DNA of 49,792 nucleotides from Ophiostoma sp. CBS 140.51 (lineage: Eukaryota > Ascomycota > Sordariomycetes > Ophiostomatales > Ophiostomataceae). The position numbers and the translations under genes were made by a program. Below, piece after piece: positions 22,407 through 34,290 of this stretch; the stretch's first letter is position 1, and every line of letters begins with the position of its first letter. Below the pieces are notes generated by a model. That model searched no databases. It saw only the letters and a program-made list of their open reading frames with translations, and was not told the origin of the DNA. Where the stretch lies: contig JANSLP010000249.1 in assembly GCA_029298735.1 (NCBI GenBank), forward strand, positions 1 to 49,792, in the 5' to 3' direction.

Positions 22407-24889
22407 TCCTATTTGACTCCAATGCGACCCTCTCCACACCATCATTCACCTTCTAGAAGACTTCTTCTTGACCGCTGTTTTCACACACTTCACACACACG
22501 AAACATCACCAACAATAATCTACCACACCAAAAACACGACCATCCAGCAAAACTAGAAGCACGCGGCCGGGAAAGTGTGGTATGACTAGAGACACGGGTT
22601 TGAGAGTTGGTGGAGGGGAGCATTGCGTGGGTATCTGGATCCTCGCTCGCTCCATCTCCTGTTGTTCCATTTATCCTTCTCTCTGGACCACATAACGTGG
22701 CTAGAAGGATTCGAACGAATTATAACGAATACGGGACAAGAGTAACATGAAAACAAGCTGACAGGAGGACAGAAGAAAAGGGGCAAGACTGGTTCCTGGC
22801 AACGTGGACTGCGGCTGGAATTGTCTGTTTGCCCTTGCCCTTGCATGCTATCCCACCAACCAATCGCCACGATGATCGTCTCTACGCAATCATTGCTTGT
22901 GTAACACGCTCAGGGCTCTGGCTGAACCCACTCGGGTGTCAACCAATCGTTGCAATGAAAGGTGCCCAGATCCAGAGACAAGGTCGTCCACTTTCGACGA
23001 TTACTGGTGGCCACTCGCAATGGTTCGTCGCCCACCATCGTGTATTTTACCATCGGTGAAAATCAAAAGAAAGTCGAGAAAGAAGAGAAAAGGGTAGAAC
23101 AGAAGAAAAAGGATAAGATTTGGAACGGAAAAGAAAAGAAAAGAAAAGAAGGAGACCCAACAACAGTCGAAGGATTTCGGTACCACCAACACTCGAACTC
23201 CGCTCAGCTTCCTTCTCGTTGCTCTTCCTGCTTCTCTCACCTCGTCTTTGCCCGGCATTGCATTACACCACAACTCGATGTGCATCCTCTTTCATGGATA
23301 CCTGCATCAGGATACTGAGAAGAGAAGACCAGGTCCCCGGGCAAGACGAATACTTGTTCTTATTCAGATAGACTCACTAGAAAAGTAGAATAACAGGCCG
23401 ACCAAAAGGGCCCGACCAGCGGCAGCCAGACGCAAAAAAGGCTCACTACATATATACACATACTTTGTACACATCCTGTCACCTGCAATTGTCATCGATT
23501 TCTAACACCAAGACAAATTCTGTCCCAAGTCCTGGAAACCTGTGCTGCCAGTTCCTTGCCCCAGGCATCCGAACAGAGACATGCCCGAATACTTCAAAAA
23601 GACTACACCGCAGCATCTGTCACAGTCGGAGAGACAGAACAAGCACAGCACACAAAAAGCTGTTCGTTTGTATTCGTATCTTGTTTCCGACAGCGAGATC
23701 CTACTCCCATGTTCGTCTTTGTTTGTCAGGGGTTTTGTCTGTCTAGAATGTCTTGCAGTTTATCGGGATTGCTTGTCAAATTAGTATGAGATAGAGAGGA
23801 GAAAACAAAAGGGGCTCTCTGTCCTTCTGTGGCAGTTCGCCTGTCCACGCAATCCATTGGAGGTTGAGCGATCAGCCCCAAATTACGCAACATTAGTTTA
23901 CTTTTCTATTTCACCTCTTCTACGACGTACTTTATTACCCATTGTCGTCCCACAGCACGCCGAAAATAGTTTGCCTTGCACAGCATGCTCTTTTGTAGAA
24001 ATTGGGACTGGTATGACAACAGAAGACGGGCGCTGGTCGACACAGATGAAAATACGGAGACGAGAGATAAATGCAAAAGGGGGTAAGAATGCGAAAATAA
24101 AATAAAACGAACGACAGGCTGACAATGGAACGGCTCGTACCTTGCATCGATGGTCTGCAGATGTAGCGTTTTCCCCTACCCCTTTTTCGACTATACCCGA
24201 CCGACTTTCTTTACGAAAGGAAGAAGAGAAGAGGAAGAAGAAAACTCCAAAACCGATCAAGAAGAAACAGGGAAAGAAGTTTGAGCCTATTTTGTTTTGG
24301 CTGCGTCATCATACTGCCTCGCTGACCTTCTTCCCTTTTGTATCCACCAACACACTGTCGAGGCAAGGTTGAAAGTAGGAAAATACAAACGGCAGCGTGC
24401 ATTCATGCCCTCGTCTGTCCTCGTTTGCCCCCCACCGAGACTTTGCAACTTTTTCAACATAATTTCTGTTCTCCTCATGACCTCGTCAGACGGAAATGCA
24501 CAGAGCCGCGTTACACAAGCTTGTTGCCTCCCATCAACTATTGACCATTCCTTTGTCAATTTTACATGTACACAACGCTCGGATTCTTCAGTTTCCTTTC
24601 CCCTCCAATTTGTTTACCTCTTGACTTTACTTTTGCGTCACTGTTTGAATATTCTGTTCGTTCACCCCGAACCTTCCGTAAATTTTGTGCCATCTGCAGA
24701 CAAGAGTAGCAGAACTTTTCAGTGTTAATAATCCATCATTGTGTCCACACTATCGTGCTCGTACTGATTTCCAAATGCATATCGTGATCTCATGTTTGAG
24801 CGGCACTTCAGTTGAATGATCTGAAGCCTCACCACCCGGTCTTTTATATATTATTCTCACCTTGATTTTACCTACTGCTCGCACTGCCT
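22407..24889. other. Gene-free intergenic downstream of TRM12
   Basis: About 2.5 kb with no supportable gene. Open frames on both strands are short and low in complexity. It has a pentamer tract (AAAAG)n at about 23127-23149 and several purine-rich stretches (23050-23160, 24200-24280). A GTTCGAATCC string on the minus strand near 22710 resembles a pol III B box, but no tRNA arms fold around it. Confidence 0.5.
23127..23149. repeat. AAAAG pentamer microsatellite
   Basis: Four to five tandem copies of AAAAG on the plus strand within a wider purine-rich stretch. No coding context. Confidence 0.7.
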
Positions 24890-26133
24890 TATGGACCAAT
24901 TCCAAGAAAGTCTCGCTCCACCCTGTCTGTCTCACGCTGTGCCTTCTCCTGTCGTCCCGGACGTCAGTGTCTGCCTGCCTGTCTGTCTTTGTATCTTCCC
25001 CTGCTAGACCGCTGGCTGAGACGAGACAAGACCCGGGGCCCAGAGTCACAAAATAGTCACTACTGAGGGCATGGCCCGTTACACAGGACAAGAGTGCCCC
25101 CATTCTTTCTCCCTTTTCTCCCTTTTCCATGTTTTCTCCCGTCCGTTGCCCGTGTTGGCCCTCGCTTAAGGAGTGGCCTCCTCGCTCCACACTGCCTCTT
25201 TTGGACAGGCACCGCCTCTCTGCCTCTAATGTCTTTGATTTCCGATTGTCTTGATGCTGTAATGTGTTGATGTCTCTGTCTTTGTTTTCTTTCCATCTCC
25301 CTGCCACCTTGGTCACCCGGGATGATGCTTGTCTGTTGTTTCTCGTAGTTATATTGCCCCGTCGCCTGGTATTTTTGCTGCCTGTATTTCTTGTCGGGGT
25401 CCCCTGTTTGATATTGTTCTTTTTGTCGTTCTATCGTTTTCTTCTCGGCCCAGTCGATTTCCATCATATCGATCTCTCACCGTCTGCCTACTCGCCCCGT
25501 CAGGCTGTCAAACCTTCTCCTGCCTTCCTTTGTCTGCCTGCTTGGTTGTCGCCTGTACCCAGTCTCGGGCCAGCCCATGCGTCCCGTCGTGTGCATCCCT
25601 GTCCTGACTTTCGTGTTGACTTGTGTCCTTCGTGTTTTTCTCGTTTTCGCGTTTCCCGTACTGTTCGGCGGCGATGCCATCCTTACCATCCACGGTCTTT
25701 CCGTTTTCCCCGTCCCTCACCTTCTCTCAGCCCTTTGATCTTGTTACATGTGGACCAAAACATATCCGCCTCTTCGCTTGGTCTGGTTGTCTCCCGTCTT
25801 GTGTCTTTCATCATCTCGCCTTTCCTCTCTTCTTTCTCTCTCGCTACTCGAACAATCTATTCGTGATCAACACATTCTTTTTTACCCCGTTCCCTACTTC
25901 TCTGTCTCTCTTCTCTATCGACATCGCCACATGACAATCGACAATAGATTGTGATTATTGATTGAGTCTCCCCACGTCTCCATCGACTCCATCCAACTTC
26001 CTTACCTCTCTCGCCTCCCCCAGTCACTTCCCCTTGTCTTCTTTCTCGTTTCTTCCTCCTCTTCTCCCCTTTCCCCTTCTGATCCATCACAACGCCCCCT
26101 AGCACCCCCTTAACGGCCGAGAAAGTATCAACA
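24890..26133 (+). promoter_or_regulatory. Long CT-rich leader/promoter of the membrane protein gene
   Basis: About 1.2 kb of plus-strand sequence dominated by C and T, ending at the start codon at 26134. In filamentous fungi such tracts mark promoters and long 5' leaders. It contains several upstream ATGs with short frames, for example at 25264 (200 codons, Leu/Ser/Pro-rich, not protein-like). At 26101-26102 a CCCCCTAG with a strong pyrimidine tract looks like a splice acceptor that keeps an open frame into the CDS, so an unseen 5' exon is possible. Confidence 0.5.
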
Positions 26134-29007
26134 ATGGGTCCTCCCGAGACACCAGCCCAATGTCTTTGTCCCCTGGATCGAAGTGATAGCAACAGTAGAG
26201 GCAACAAGAAAATCAAAGATCGCAATTTTCTTGATGCCCATCTCGATAGCATCGACGATAGCAACTCCCTGATCGATTGTACTTCTCACAACAACAACAA
26301 TAACAATAACAACATCAGACGATCACCGTCCCCGATCTCGCCATTCTCTCCAGCCGCGCCGCCTCAGCACCCGGTCCTCCGCCGGTCCGTGTCGACAACC
26401 TTTTACGACGGCGGCGACGCGCAACAGTGCATTGACGCGTGCCGTCAAGGGTTCTTTGATTCTCTCTCGCCGTTATCGGCGTCATCACCCTCTCTCTCTA
26501 ACGCCTGTTCACAACTGTCTTCTACAACAGCACAACAGGAGCTCTGGCAGCTTTACTGGTGTGATTCGGCCTTTTGCGGCGTCTGGATCGACGCCGGCGG
26601 TAGCACCGGACAGGACCGTAAGTCCTCATGAATGAAAGAAACCAATGCATTCATTTACTGACATACCTAGCCAACGTTGACTTGATCATCAATCAGTGTC
26701 AAAAGTCAGTATACATCACCTTCTCTTGCCCTCTTTTAACATGACCACCGCTAACCTTTCAGTATCGGCTACCCTTCCATCTACGACCCCGGCCCGCCAC
26801 CCGCTAGCTACTACTGCAGCAGCTTGCTCACAGCTGGGCCGTCGGCCAATCCGTGTTTAAATCGAGCCGCTGTTGCAACGGAGACCAAAACGGAAACAGC
26901 AACACCGACCATGACCACTACACTTGCCACAGAACACCGCACCCAGCGCCTGACAACGGCCTCTAGAGCACCCATAACGGCCACTTCTCTCTCCTTGGGA
27001 AACATTGCTTCTGCACCAGCAGCCACAGGATCTCGTGGTGCAAGCAGTAGTAGCGACAACGACAGCAGCTCTGCATCGCCTTCCAGTCTACCCAGTGGAC
27101 CATCTGCTGGTGTCAAGGGCGCCATTGTCGTCTGTGTTGTCGTTCTGGTTCTTTTGGTAGTCGGTGTCATATTTTACTTTCTACGCCGGCGACGCAACAA
27201 TATGCTTGGCCAACAGTCGTATCAGCATCGCGGAGGGGGAAGTGGGGGCGGCGGCATCGGCATCGGCGGCGGGTCGTCCCGTCGGCCCTCACATGCCAAT
27301 AACGGGAGCAGTGCAACGAACGGCAGCATCGGACTCGCTACACGTCTTCGACAGCAGGGCCAAATGCTATTCTACCCGGGTCACGGTCGCGGTGCCAACC
27401 GCGGAGAGGTCCCTACACCACTCATCTCGCCGGCCAACTCGTGTAATTCTGTCCGTGGTGTGTCGGCGGCGGCAACACAAATATCGCCGAGACGGGCAGG
27501 TGCGGGCTTCTTTGCGGTATTCCGAAAATCGCAAAAGTCATCTCCTTCCGATTTACGGACACCGCCACGCACAGTCGAGCGTGCTCCTCGAAGTATACTG
27601 CCATCATTCTTCTCTCGGCGACAGCGTGAGCGCAGCATCTCGCCGCCATTGACGTCACTTTCACCACCACCTAGCCCGACGCAGATGAGTGCCCGCGGTC
27701 GACCAGATGCTGAAGCTGAAGACGATGGTCGTCCCGGCCACAACCGTAACCGCGCGTCGGCAGCCAACAGTGGCAGCAGCTACTATGGCTACTACGGCTA
27801 CAATGGCAATTTTGTGCCGTACTACTTCCCGAGCTCACCCATCTGCGCGCCGACAACGAATAAACTGGAGCCTCGTCGCGAGCGGACGCCGACAATACGG
27901 CCCCCCAAACAAACACAGCAACAGAAACAAGAGCAGCAAAAGAAGCAAGACCAGAAGCACGGCTTCTACAACTTCCAGAGAGCGACAGATGGAGGCGAGA
28001 TAACACAAACGATGGAACGGCAGTCGGATCGCGCACCTGTCCCTCCTCTACCTCCGCTGCCTCACTCAATTTTCTCGACTAACATGTCTGATGGCTTTGG
28101 CACTGGCACTTCCCGTGGTCTGCGGTCCAGCTACGGTAGCTACTCGACTGCTTCCTCTACCATAATACCAGCGACCAATCTCTACGGCAATGCGGTGACC
28201 ACTAATACGGTCGAGCCGATGCTGCCGCTGGCGAGCATTTCTGCAGCAGGCTCATCTACAGCAGCAACTATCACGCCCTCCAATCCCGGAGTTACAGTCA
28301 GCCCAGTACGTCCAAAACGGCCGCACGAAGGGCCACTTGAGATACCAGATCTTGTGATGCCAGATCCGCCGCCACCACCGTTGTTCAGCCCGCACAATGT
28401 TGGAGGCCGTAGTTTCAGTATGCCTGCAACGGCATTCTCCGTCTCATCATCTGGCCGGAGAGCACCACCGCGTGCACCACCAAAGGACGGGTCCATTCTA
28501 CAACGAGGACCGCCTCCGACACGCTCTCTTCCGCCACAACCGCCCGAGAAGCAAGACGATATGGACAGTATCGAGTCTCTAGAGCTGCCACCACTTCTCT
28601 TGAGAGATGACGACGATGAGGAGGGTGATACGTTGAGCTCCTGGATTTCTCCGCGGCGGAGCCCAAGTCATTCTCGTCACAGCCACGTTGGCGCCGGCAG
28701 CAAGCCAGGTGCGGCAACAGCCTCATTCTCGTCCATGGCTAGCAGTGCCAGTATTCTTAGTAGCAGTACGGCAGAGACATCTACCACGGCCACCACGGTG
28801 ACAAGCATTCCACTGACGTTATCCATGTCCTTGCCGGCATCATCATCACCTCCTCCGCGTCAGTTGTTCTCGTACGGATCCCCGTCAACGGCTTCATCCA
28901 GCTTGACTATACGACCGGCAGGATCACAGAACAAACGAAGTGCGTCCTCAGCCGACAACGATAGTCTGTTTCCATCACGGGCAATACTCGACAGCGAGGA
29001 CATCTAG
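26134..29007 (+). CDS. Single-pass membrane protein with eight-cysteine ectodomain
   Basis: Three exons, 26134..26617, 26671..26704 (34 nt) and 26763..29007 (introns of 53 and 58 bp), giving 920 residues. The splices read through TGQD-PNVDLIINQCQ-NIGYPSIYDPGPPP, a coherent block. Eight cysteines lie at 99, 103, 125, 143, 148, 171, 191 and 204, including YWCDSAFCGVWID. A Ser/Thr-rich stalk follows (206-289), then a transmembrane helix (about 290-313) with a stop-transfer RRRR, and a 600-residue tail rich in Ser, Pro, Gly and Gln with SH3-ligand-like proline runs. Topology is probably outside-to-inside. No signal peptide is seen at this start, though an in-frame stop lies upstream; a 5' exon could supply one. 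An eight-Asn run is at 53-60. I know no named family for it. It could be a wall sensor or receptor-like protein (inference). Confidence 0.8.
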
Positions 29008-29342
29008 CTTTCCGTGCCCGCTATTTCCTTTGTTTCATCCCATAATGTCCCGACTGCACACTTCCCTTCCCTTTTCATTTGTCTTGACACGTCACAGTTT
29101 CTGGTATTTGATTTCTGGTTCTGACTTGTTTCTTTTCATGTTACTACCCCCTACTGTTACTCACGCTTTCCCTTTGTTTCCTATCTTCTGTCTTCTGCTT
29201 TTGGCTATATAAAATACTTACACGGATAGGATGGACTTTTGGTTATTTAAAGCTGTTATTATGGCGGAGGTTTCACTGCATTCTACTATTTTCTCTTGTA
29301 CTTCCCATGTCTCGCGTTTTACTTGTCATCTGCAATACATTT

Positions 29343-29348
29343 AATAAA
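29343..29348 (+). terminator. Candidate polyadenylation signal AATAAA
   Basis: AATAAA about 336 nt after the stop of the eight-cysteine membrane protein gene, in a T-rich plus-strand flank. It is a reasonable 3' end signal, but fungal poly(A) signals are loose. Confidence 0.35.
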
Positions 29349-30590
29349 GCAACAAACATGCGATATCCTCAGAAGGCGGCCATTCGTGTTTACGTCTTGG
29401 AGTTGTGCTCTACTACGTGAATGGCCAGTGATATCGCCCACCTTCCTGTGCCATTAATCAAGAACATTATGCCTGCAAACGGATTTCCCGGGACCATTCG
29501 CTGTGTGTAGCTCTCCCGTAATCACATCCCGGTACAACCCTGCGGCAATACTATTTACAAATTCATGCCTTGCATCGTTTCCCATTCCCAACCGTTTGTT
29601 GTGTTATCACATCCCTCGTTAAGAAAGGGATGCGCTCTCTTAACCCGTGCATCATATTTCGTACAGTTAAAGACATCGAACGAATAGCAGCACATACGAG
29701 CGGTATCCGAAAAAGTCTCCAGTACGACATCCAAGGCAAGGAGTTGCGGCACGGCAGAGACAACACACAAAAATGCAAGGGCGCTTCGCGAGACACATGG
29801 GCGACAAATGAGGGCGCAGATGGGCCTCGATTATGGCCGTCGCTTACACAAAACACGACACACCCTATAAGACAAAAACAATGACAGCGGCAAGGAGAAT
29901 GAGAGACGCAGAGTCAGTTGAGGAGAAGAATTAATGTATAAAGAACGTCTGTCAGCCCCTTTCGAATCTCCTGCTTTTCGTGTGCAAATCTTTCGTGAAA
30001 AAGAAAACTGCTGATGCCACTGCAAAAAGAACTACCGACGATGCCGATAACACACACAATGCACGCACAACACGTGCAGACAGTTCTGTGTTAACCAACG
30101 CAGTATTACTTTTCGGCTCTTGCATTCACCGATCCAAAGACAGAGATGCCCCTTTTCGCATCTTCTGTATCAATGTTCACCATTGTTGAGTTCTTGTCAA
30201 CTTTGATAATCAACATCCATCATTGTCTACTACAATAACATCCCACTGTCGTCACGGCATGGGCGTCGACAACACTGAAGAAGCCGTCACTGTGGCCAGC
30301 TCTCATCGTTGGGCAGCAATGGGCGAGCGTTGCCCAGATGACGACTACCTACATCGACAACATATTCTACAGTCACAACAGCAAGAGGCACAAAAGGTCC
30401 ATTATCAGATTTATTTCTCATTTTAGCTATGGAGAAAAGCAACGATGAAAGTCAAAACACAGAATTAGATAAAGCGACAAAATATCCAAAAGGTAATAAT
30501 GGTACACATCGAGAAGCGATCCCGATGACAAAAAGACAAAAACCGCCCTCAACCTCCTGGCCACAATATCCCGAAATGCCATCCTTCATA

Positions 30591-30610
30591 ACCGACCGAC
30601 CGACCGACCG
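30591..30610. repeat. (ACCG)5 microsatellite
   Basis: Five perfect tandem copies of ACCG on the plus strand in non-coding DNA. Confidence 0.9.
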
Positions 30611-31504
30611 CCAATTTATGATCTCTCTTTTGAGTTTTCTTTCTTTCTCTTTCCCAGGTTTCCCCGCGCCCGCCCAGGTCTGATCCCGTTACCATAACCC
30701 TTTTTTCCAAGTTCTTTCGAGCACAGAAGACATAGGAAAAAAATCGAACACACAAAAGAATCGAGCAGACAAGAAAAAGAAGGTAAGAAATAATGGCTGG
30801 CCGTCAATTTTTGTTTTCCAAAACGTCATAACAAAGAAATAAACTTCGGATAGCTCGTGTGGCGTTACATGACAGAAGAACAATAGGAAAAGAAAAGGTT
30901 GACCAAGAAAAAAAATACAGGAAAACAAAATGAACCCTCATCCCATCCAGCCACTCGAAAAGACAACCCACTCGACGCCGGTCTCCGTCCATCCTTCTCT
31001 CTCAGAATTATGCTCTCGGGAGGGGCCAATGCAAAAATACAAGATAACGAACAGAAAAAAAGGAAACAAATAATACAGGTGAAAAGAGAAACGAAACCCG
31101 AAAAAAAACAACAAAAACGCTTTGGCCATTCGTCATGGAGGCCGCCTGGCATTATTGCGATGCAATAGGGAGAGAAAACCGAGAGAAAATGGGACATTAA
31201 AAGCAACGCCGGCGAAACAAAACCAAGAAACACAGGGGGAAAAAAACGTGAGCAAAAACGCCGACTATCCGATCAGAGCGCAGCGAACAGGGAGAAAAGG
31301 AAGCGAAAGATGATGCAAAGGCGAACAAGAAACAATAATGATACACGAGGGTATGAAGCCTCTGGGGTATTTGTGATGGGGCGCAAAATCAAAAAACAGA
31401 TGATGAAGGAAGAATATTAGGAAAATGACAAAAGGAAATTATGCGGTAAGGAGGTATGAAGGAGGATGTGAAAGATGGACGAAGATGCTGACAAGCAAAC
31501 AGAT

Positions 31505-33014
31505 TTACATCTGCTCGATGCGAGCACTCGGCATCTGGATACCCGACGTCTCGAACTCGATCTTGGCCTCGCCCCAGGGGTCGTACACGGTCGAGCCATA
31601 CGGCGGAAGCTGTGCCATCTGCGGGACCGGCACCTCGACGGGCGACTGATACGGCACGCTGTTGTACCATTGCTCCTCGGCCGCATGCTGCTGAGGCTGC
31701 GAAGTGGGAGCGGCGTGGTGCTGCGGCTGCGGGACAGGTGCCTGCTGGTTAGGAGGTGCGGCGGCATAGTGCACCATGGGTGCGTGGTGCTCGATGGGCG
31801 AGGCGGAGTGCAGCGCATAGGTGGCAGCCTGGGTAGCCTGGTGCGTGTAGAAGCCGTCCTGGGTCGAGGGGCTGCGGCCGGAGGCAGAAAAGCTGCTGGG
31901 GCTGCTCTGGATCGATGCTGCCAGACCGGGCGTGGCCGAGTAGGGAATGTCCACGGCAATACGCTCGACCGATTGGCGCGGGATCTGGTGGTGGTAGGGA
32001 GCATGGGCGGACATGGGCGAGTTGGTGTTCATCGTGGCGACGCCCGGGTTGTTCTGGTCCGTCACATAGTACTGGTGCTGGGGCATGCTGGCGGCGCGGT
32101 GCAGGATGGGCATGCCAGGATGGTGCGGTGCCATGGACGTGACGACAACGGCACCAGCGGCGGCAGCGGCAGCGGCTGCTGCAGCAGGATCGTGGACCGG
32201 GTGGCCATACTCGGGCTGGCCGTTGGACATGCTGTGGCGGTGGTGCTGCTGGGGGGCGGCGGCATAGTGCTGCGGCATGCCGTAGTTGACGTTATGGCCA
32301 AAGTCGGCAAAGGACTGGGCGCGGTGCAGACCGTGAGCGTGGTGTGGCAGGCCGTTGACCATACCCTGAGGAGCCGTCGGCCAGTGCATGGCGCTGCTCT
32401 TGGGCGTGGACGGGGACTCGTCGCTGCCAGACTCGGACGTGCAGTCGTCAAGCTCCGACGAATGGATGCCACGCTGGTGAGAACGGCGCTGGTGCTTGAC
32501 CATGGTGGTCTTGCGGCAGAAGCTCTTCAAGCAGCCATCGTGGGCGCACTTGTACGGACGCTTGCCGGTGTGGATTCGCCGATGGCGAGCCAGACTCGAA
32601 GACTATTGTAGGTGGTCAGCCGTTGATACTGTCGGTAAAGGACACAAGTGATCCAGTCAACGAGTTAGATACAATGACGACCTACATCTGAAAAACGCTT
32701 GTTGCAGCCAGAGTGCTGGCACATGTGCGGCTTCTCGCCAGTGTGAGTACGGATGTGCACAGTCAGGGCGCTGCGCTGGATGAAGCTCTTGCCACAGCCA
32801 GGCGTGTTGCACTGGTACGGCCGCTCATTCGTATGTATGCGGTAGTGCCGTTGCAAATCTGACTTGCGGTTGAAGCTCTGGAGGTGTGTTAGGGCATGTT
32901 CACGAGACGACTCTCTACGATCACGTTCTGTCGACTCACCTTGTTGCAAGACTGCCAGTCGCACCGAAACGGGCGCGGCGCAGGCTCGTGATCAACGAGC
33001 TCCATGAGTTCCAT
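31505..33014 (-). CDS. C2H2 zinc-finger transcription factor, four fingers
   Basis: Three exons, 33014..32940, 32877..32686 and 32602..31505 (introns of 62 and 83 bp), giving 454 residues. Four tandem C2H2 fingers start at residue 18: CDWQSC with its helix across the first splice; YQCNTPGCGKSFIQRSALTV...H; HMCQHSGCNKRFSD spliced to SSSLARHRRIH; and YKCAHDGCLKSFCRKTTMVK...H. TGEKP/TGKRP linkers join the last fingers. The protein then passes through an acidic Ser-rich segment (ELDDCTSESGSDESPSTP) into a long His/Gln/Ala/Pro-rich tail with an eleven-residue Ala run, suited to activation or repression. It is a nuclear DNA-binding regulator. I cannot assign it to a named fungal factor with confidence. 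Two in-frame ATGs lie at 33014 and 33005; both spare the fingers. Its upstream side is a 16.8-kb gene-free block. Confidence 0.9.
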
Positions 33015-33135
33015 GTCTTTGGATGGGAAGGGGGTGAGTGTGCGTTGGTTGCTGGTTAGGTGAGAGTGCAGTCAAAGGTCGACGGTCACGGACAAAAGTG
33101 TCTGTGGCACGATGGCAGTGGGCGTTTGATGGTCC

Positions 33136-33145
33136 TTTATATAAA
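33136..33145 (-). promoter_or_regulatory. TATA-like palindrome upstream of C2H2 gene
   Basis: TTTATATAAA, a perfect 10-bp palindrome about 120 bp upstream of the C2H2 start codon, with a second TATATA-like element near 33161. It could place one promoter close to the gene, in addition to a distal one implied by the long purine-rich leader. Confidence 0.35.
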
Positions 33146-33489
33146 CACAAGTGTGTGCGTATATAATGATGGTCGAGATTGCGTGACAATGGTGACAAGT
33201 GTGCAGAATACTGAGAAAACGGCGATTCGTGGGTCGTTCGACGACTGATGGTGGCAAGCAGAAACCGGGAAGAGCCAAGAAGAGAACGGGGGTGGTGCAG
33301 GATAGACGAAACACCGTTGTTCAAGATGGGCTGGGAGCGTGATCGACTATAATGCGACCAAGGAGAAACGCCTATGGTGAAGAAATCCAACAGGTTCCAG
33401 TGGTGTTCAATGACGGTAATTCCGGGTAGTGGGCGTTCTGAGATCGATGGACGTGTTCCGGAAATCAGTTTCGAGAGCCAGGCAAGCTG

Positions 33490-34290
33490 AGGTGGAAGAC
33501 CGATTGGCGACTTGGGAGAAGGAAGGAAGGAAGAGAACAAGAGGATGAACAGAAGAACAGACAGGGTGGTGTTTGGAAGGCCAGCTGAAGGAGTGAAGAA
33601 GGAGAAGAAGAAGAAGATCAAGAAGAAACAAAGTGAGGAGGGAAGGACAATACAAGACGACAACGACACAAAGATATATGCGTTGATGTTCGTGTATCAA
33701 AACGTCTCTGATGAAGCAGCGACGACGGCGAGTCCGGGAGAAGTGAACTTGTGATGAAGAAGAAACAACAAAGTGGACAAAAAAAACACCAAGGTGAATA
33801 GACCAAAGGACGAGGGCGAGCTGATGTTCTTGTGTTGAATTGCAAAGAGGCAGTCAGACGATCTCCATGAGGTGGGGAGGGGCGAATTCAAGATCGATGA
33901 AGATGGGGGAGGAGGGAAGATGGTCTCTTTATGAATCCATGGAGACTGTGAAGAAGGAGAAGAGAGCAAGAAGAAGTAAAGGTAAGGTAGTGAGTGACTG
34001 AAGAGGAAAAGGTGAAAGACAAGAACAGACGAGCTCCCAGAGAGAGGTGTGTGAATAAAGAAGAATGACTTTCAAAAAAGACGGGAGCTGGACCAGGAGG
34101 AGCAAAAAAAATAGTGGAGGGACAGGGAACGAGGTTCGAAGTAAGGCCAAGAAAAAGGAAAGGAACAGTAAAAAAGAAAAGAAAAGCAAAAAGGTACCAT
34201 GGGGGGAGGGGGGTGACCAAAAGAAAAGGACGAGATAAAAAGGAAAAGGCACTTACCCGAAAGGTTGCCAGGGGGGCGGGATGTCGTGGT
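33490..34290 (-). promoter_or_regulatory. Pyrimidine-rich (minus sense) leader of C2H2 gene
   Basis: About 800 bp strongly purine-rich on the plus strand, so CT-rich in the direction of the C2H2 gene, as in long fungal leaders. A consensus donor GTAAGT (minus strand, 34256 to 34251) sits at its distal end and may start a leader intron. It stops sharply near 34300, where the plus strand turns pyrimidine-rich. Confidence 0.4.

Larger units (their letters stand above)
29008..31504. other. Convergent intergenic, 2.5 kb
   Basis: Space between the plus-strand membrane protein gene and the minus-strand C2H2 gene. 29010-29230 is T-rich on the plus strand (3' flank). 30680-31420 is A/purine-rich on the plus strand, hence T-rich for the minus-strand gene, again 3' flank-like. 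A tetranucleotide run (ACCG)5 is at 30591-30610. No gene is supported. Confidence 0.5.

Noticed and set aside
22690..22760. tRNA on the minus strand suggested by GTTCGAATCC
   Set aside because: T-stem bases do not pair and no anticodon or acceptor arm is present.
25264..25866. 200-codon Leu/Ser-rich plus-strand frame that looks like membrane segments
   Set aside because: The hydrophobicity comes from CT-rich leader DNA (Leu, Phe, Ser, Pro codons), not from a conserved protein.
31475..32611. 378-codon plus-strand open frame opposite the C2H2 gene
   Set aside because: Antisense of the His/Gln/Ala-rich tail; it has no domain, and the minus strand encodes clear zinc fingers.
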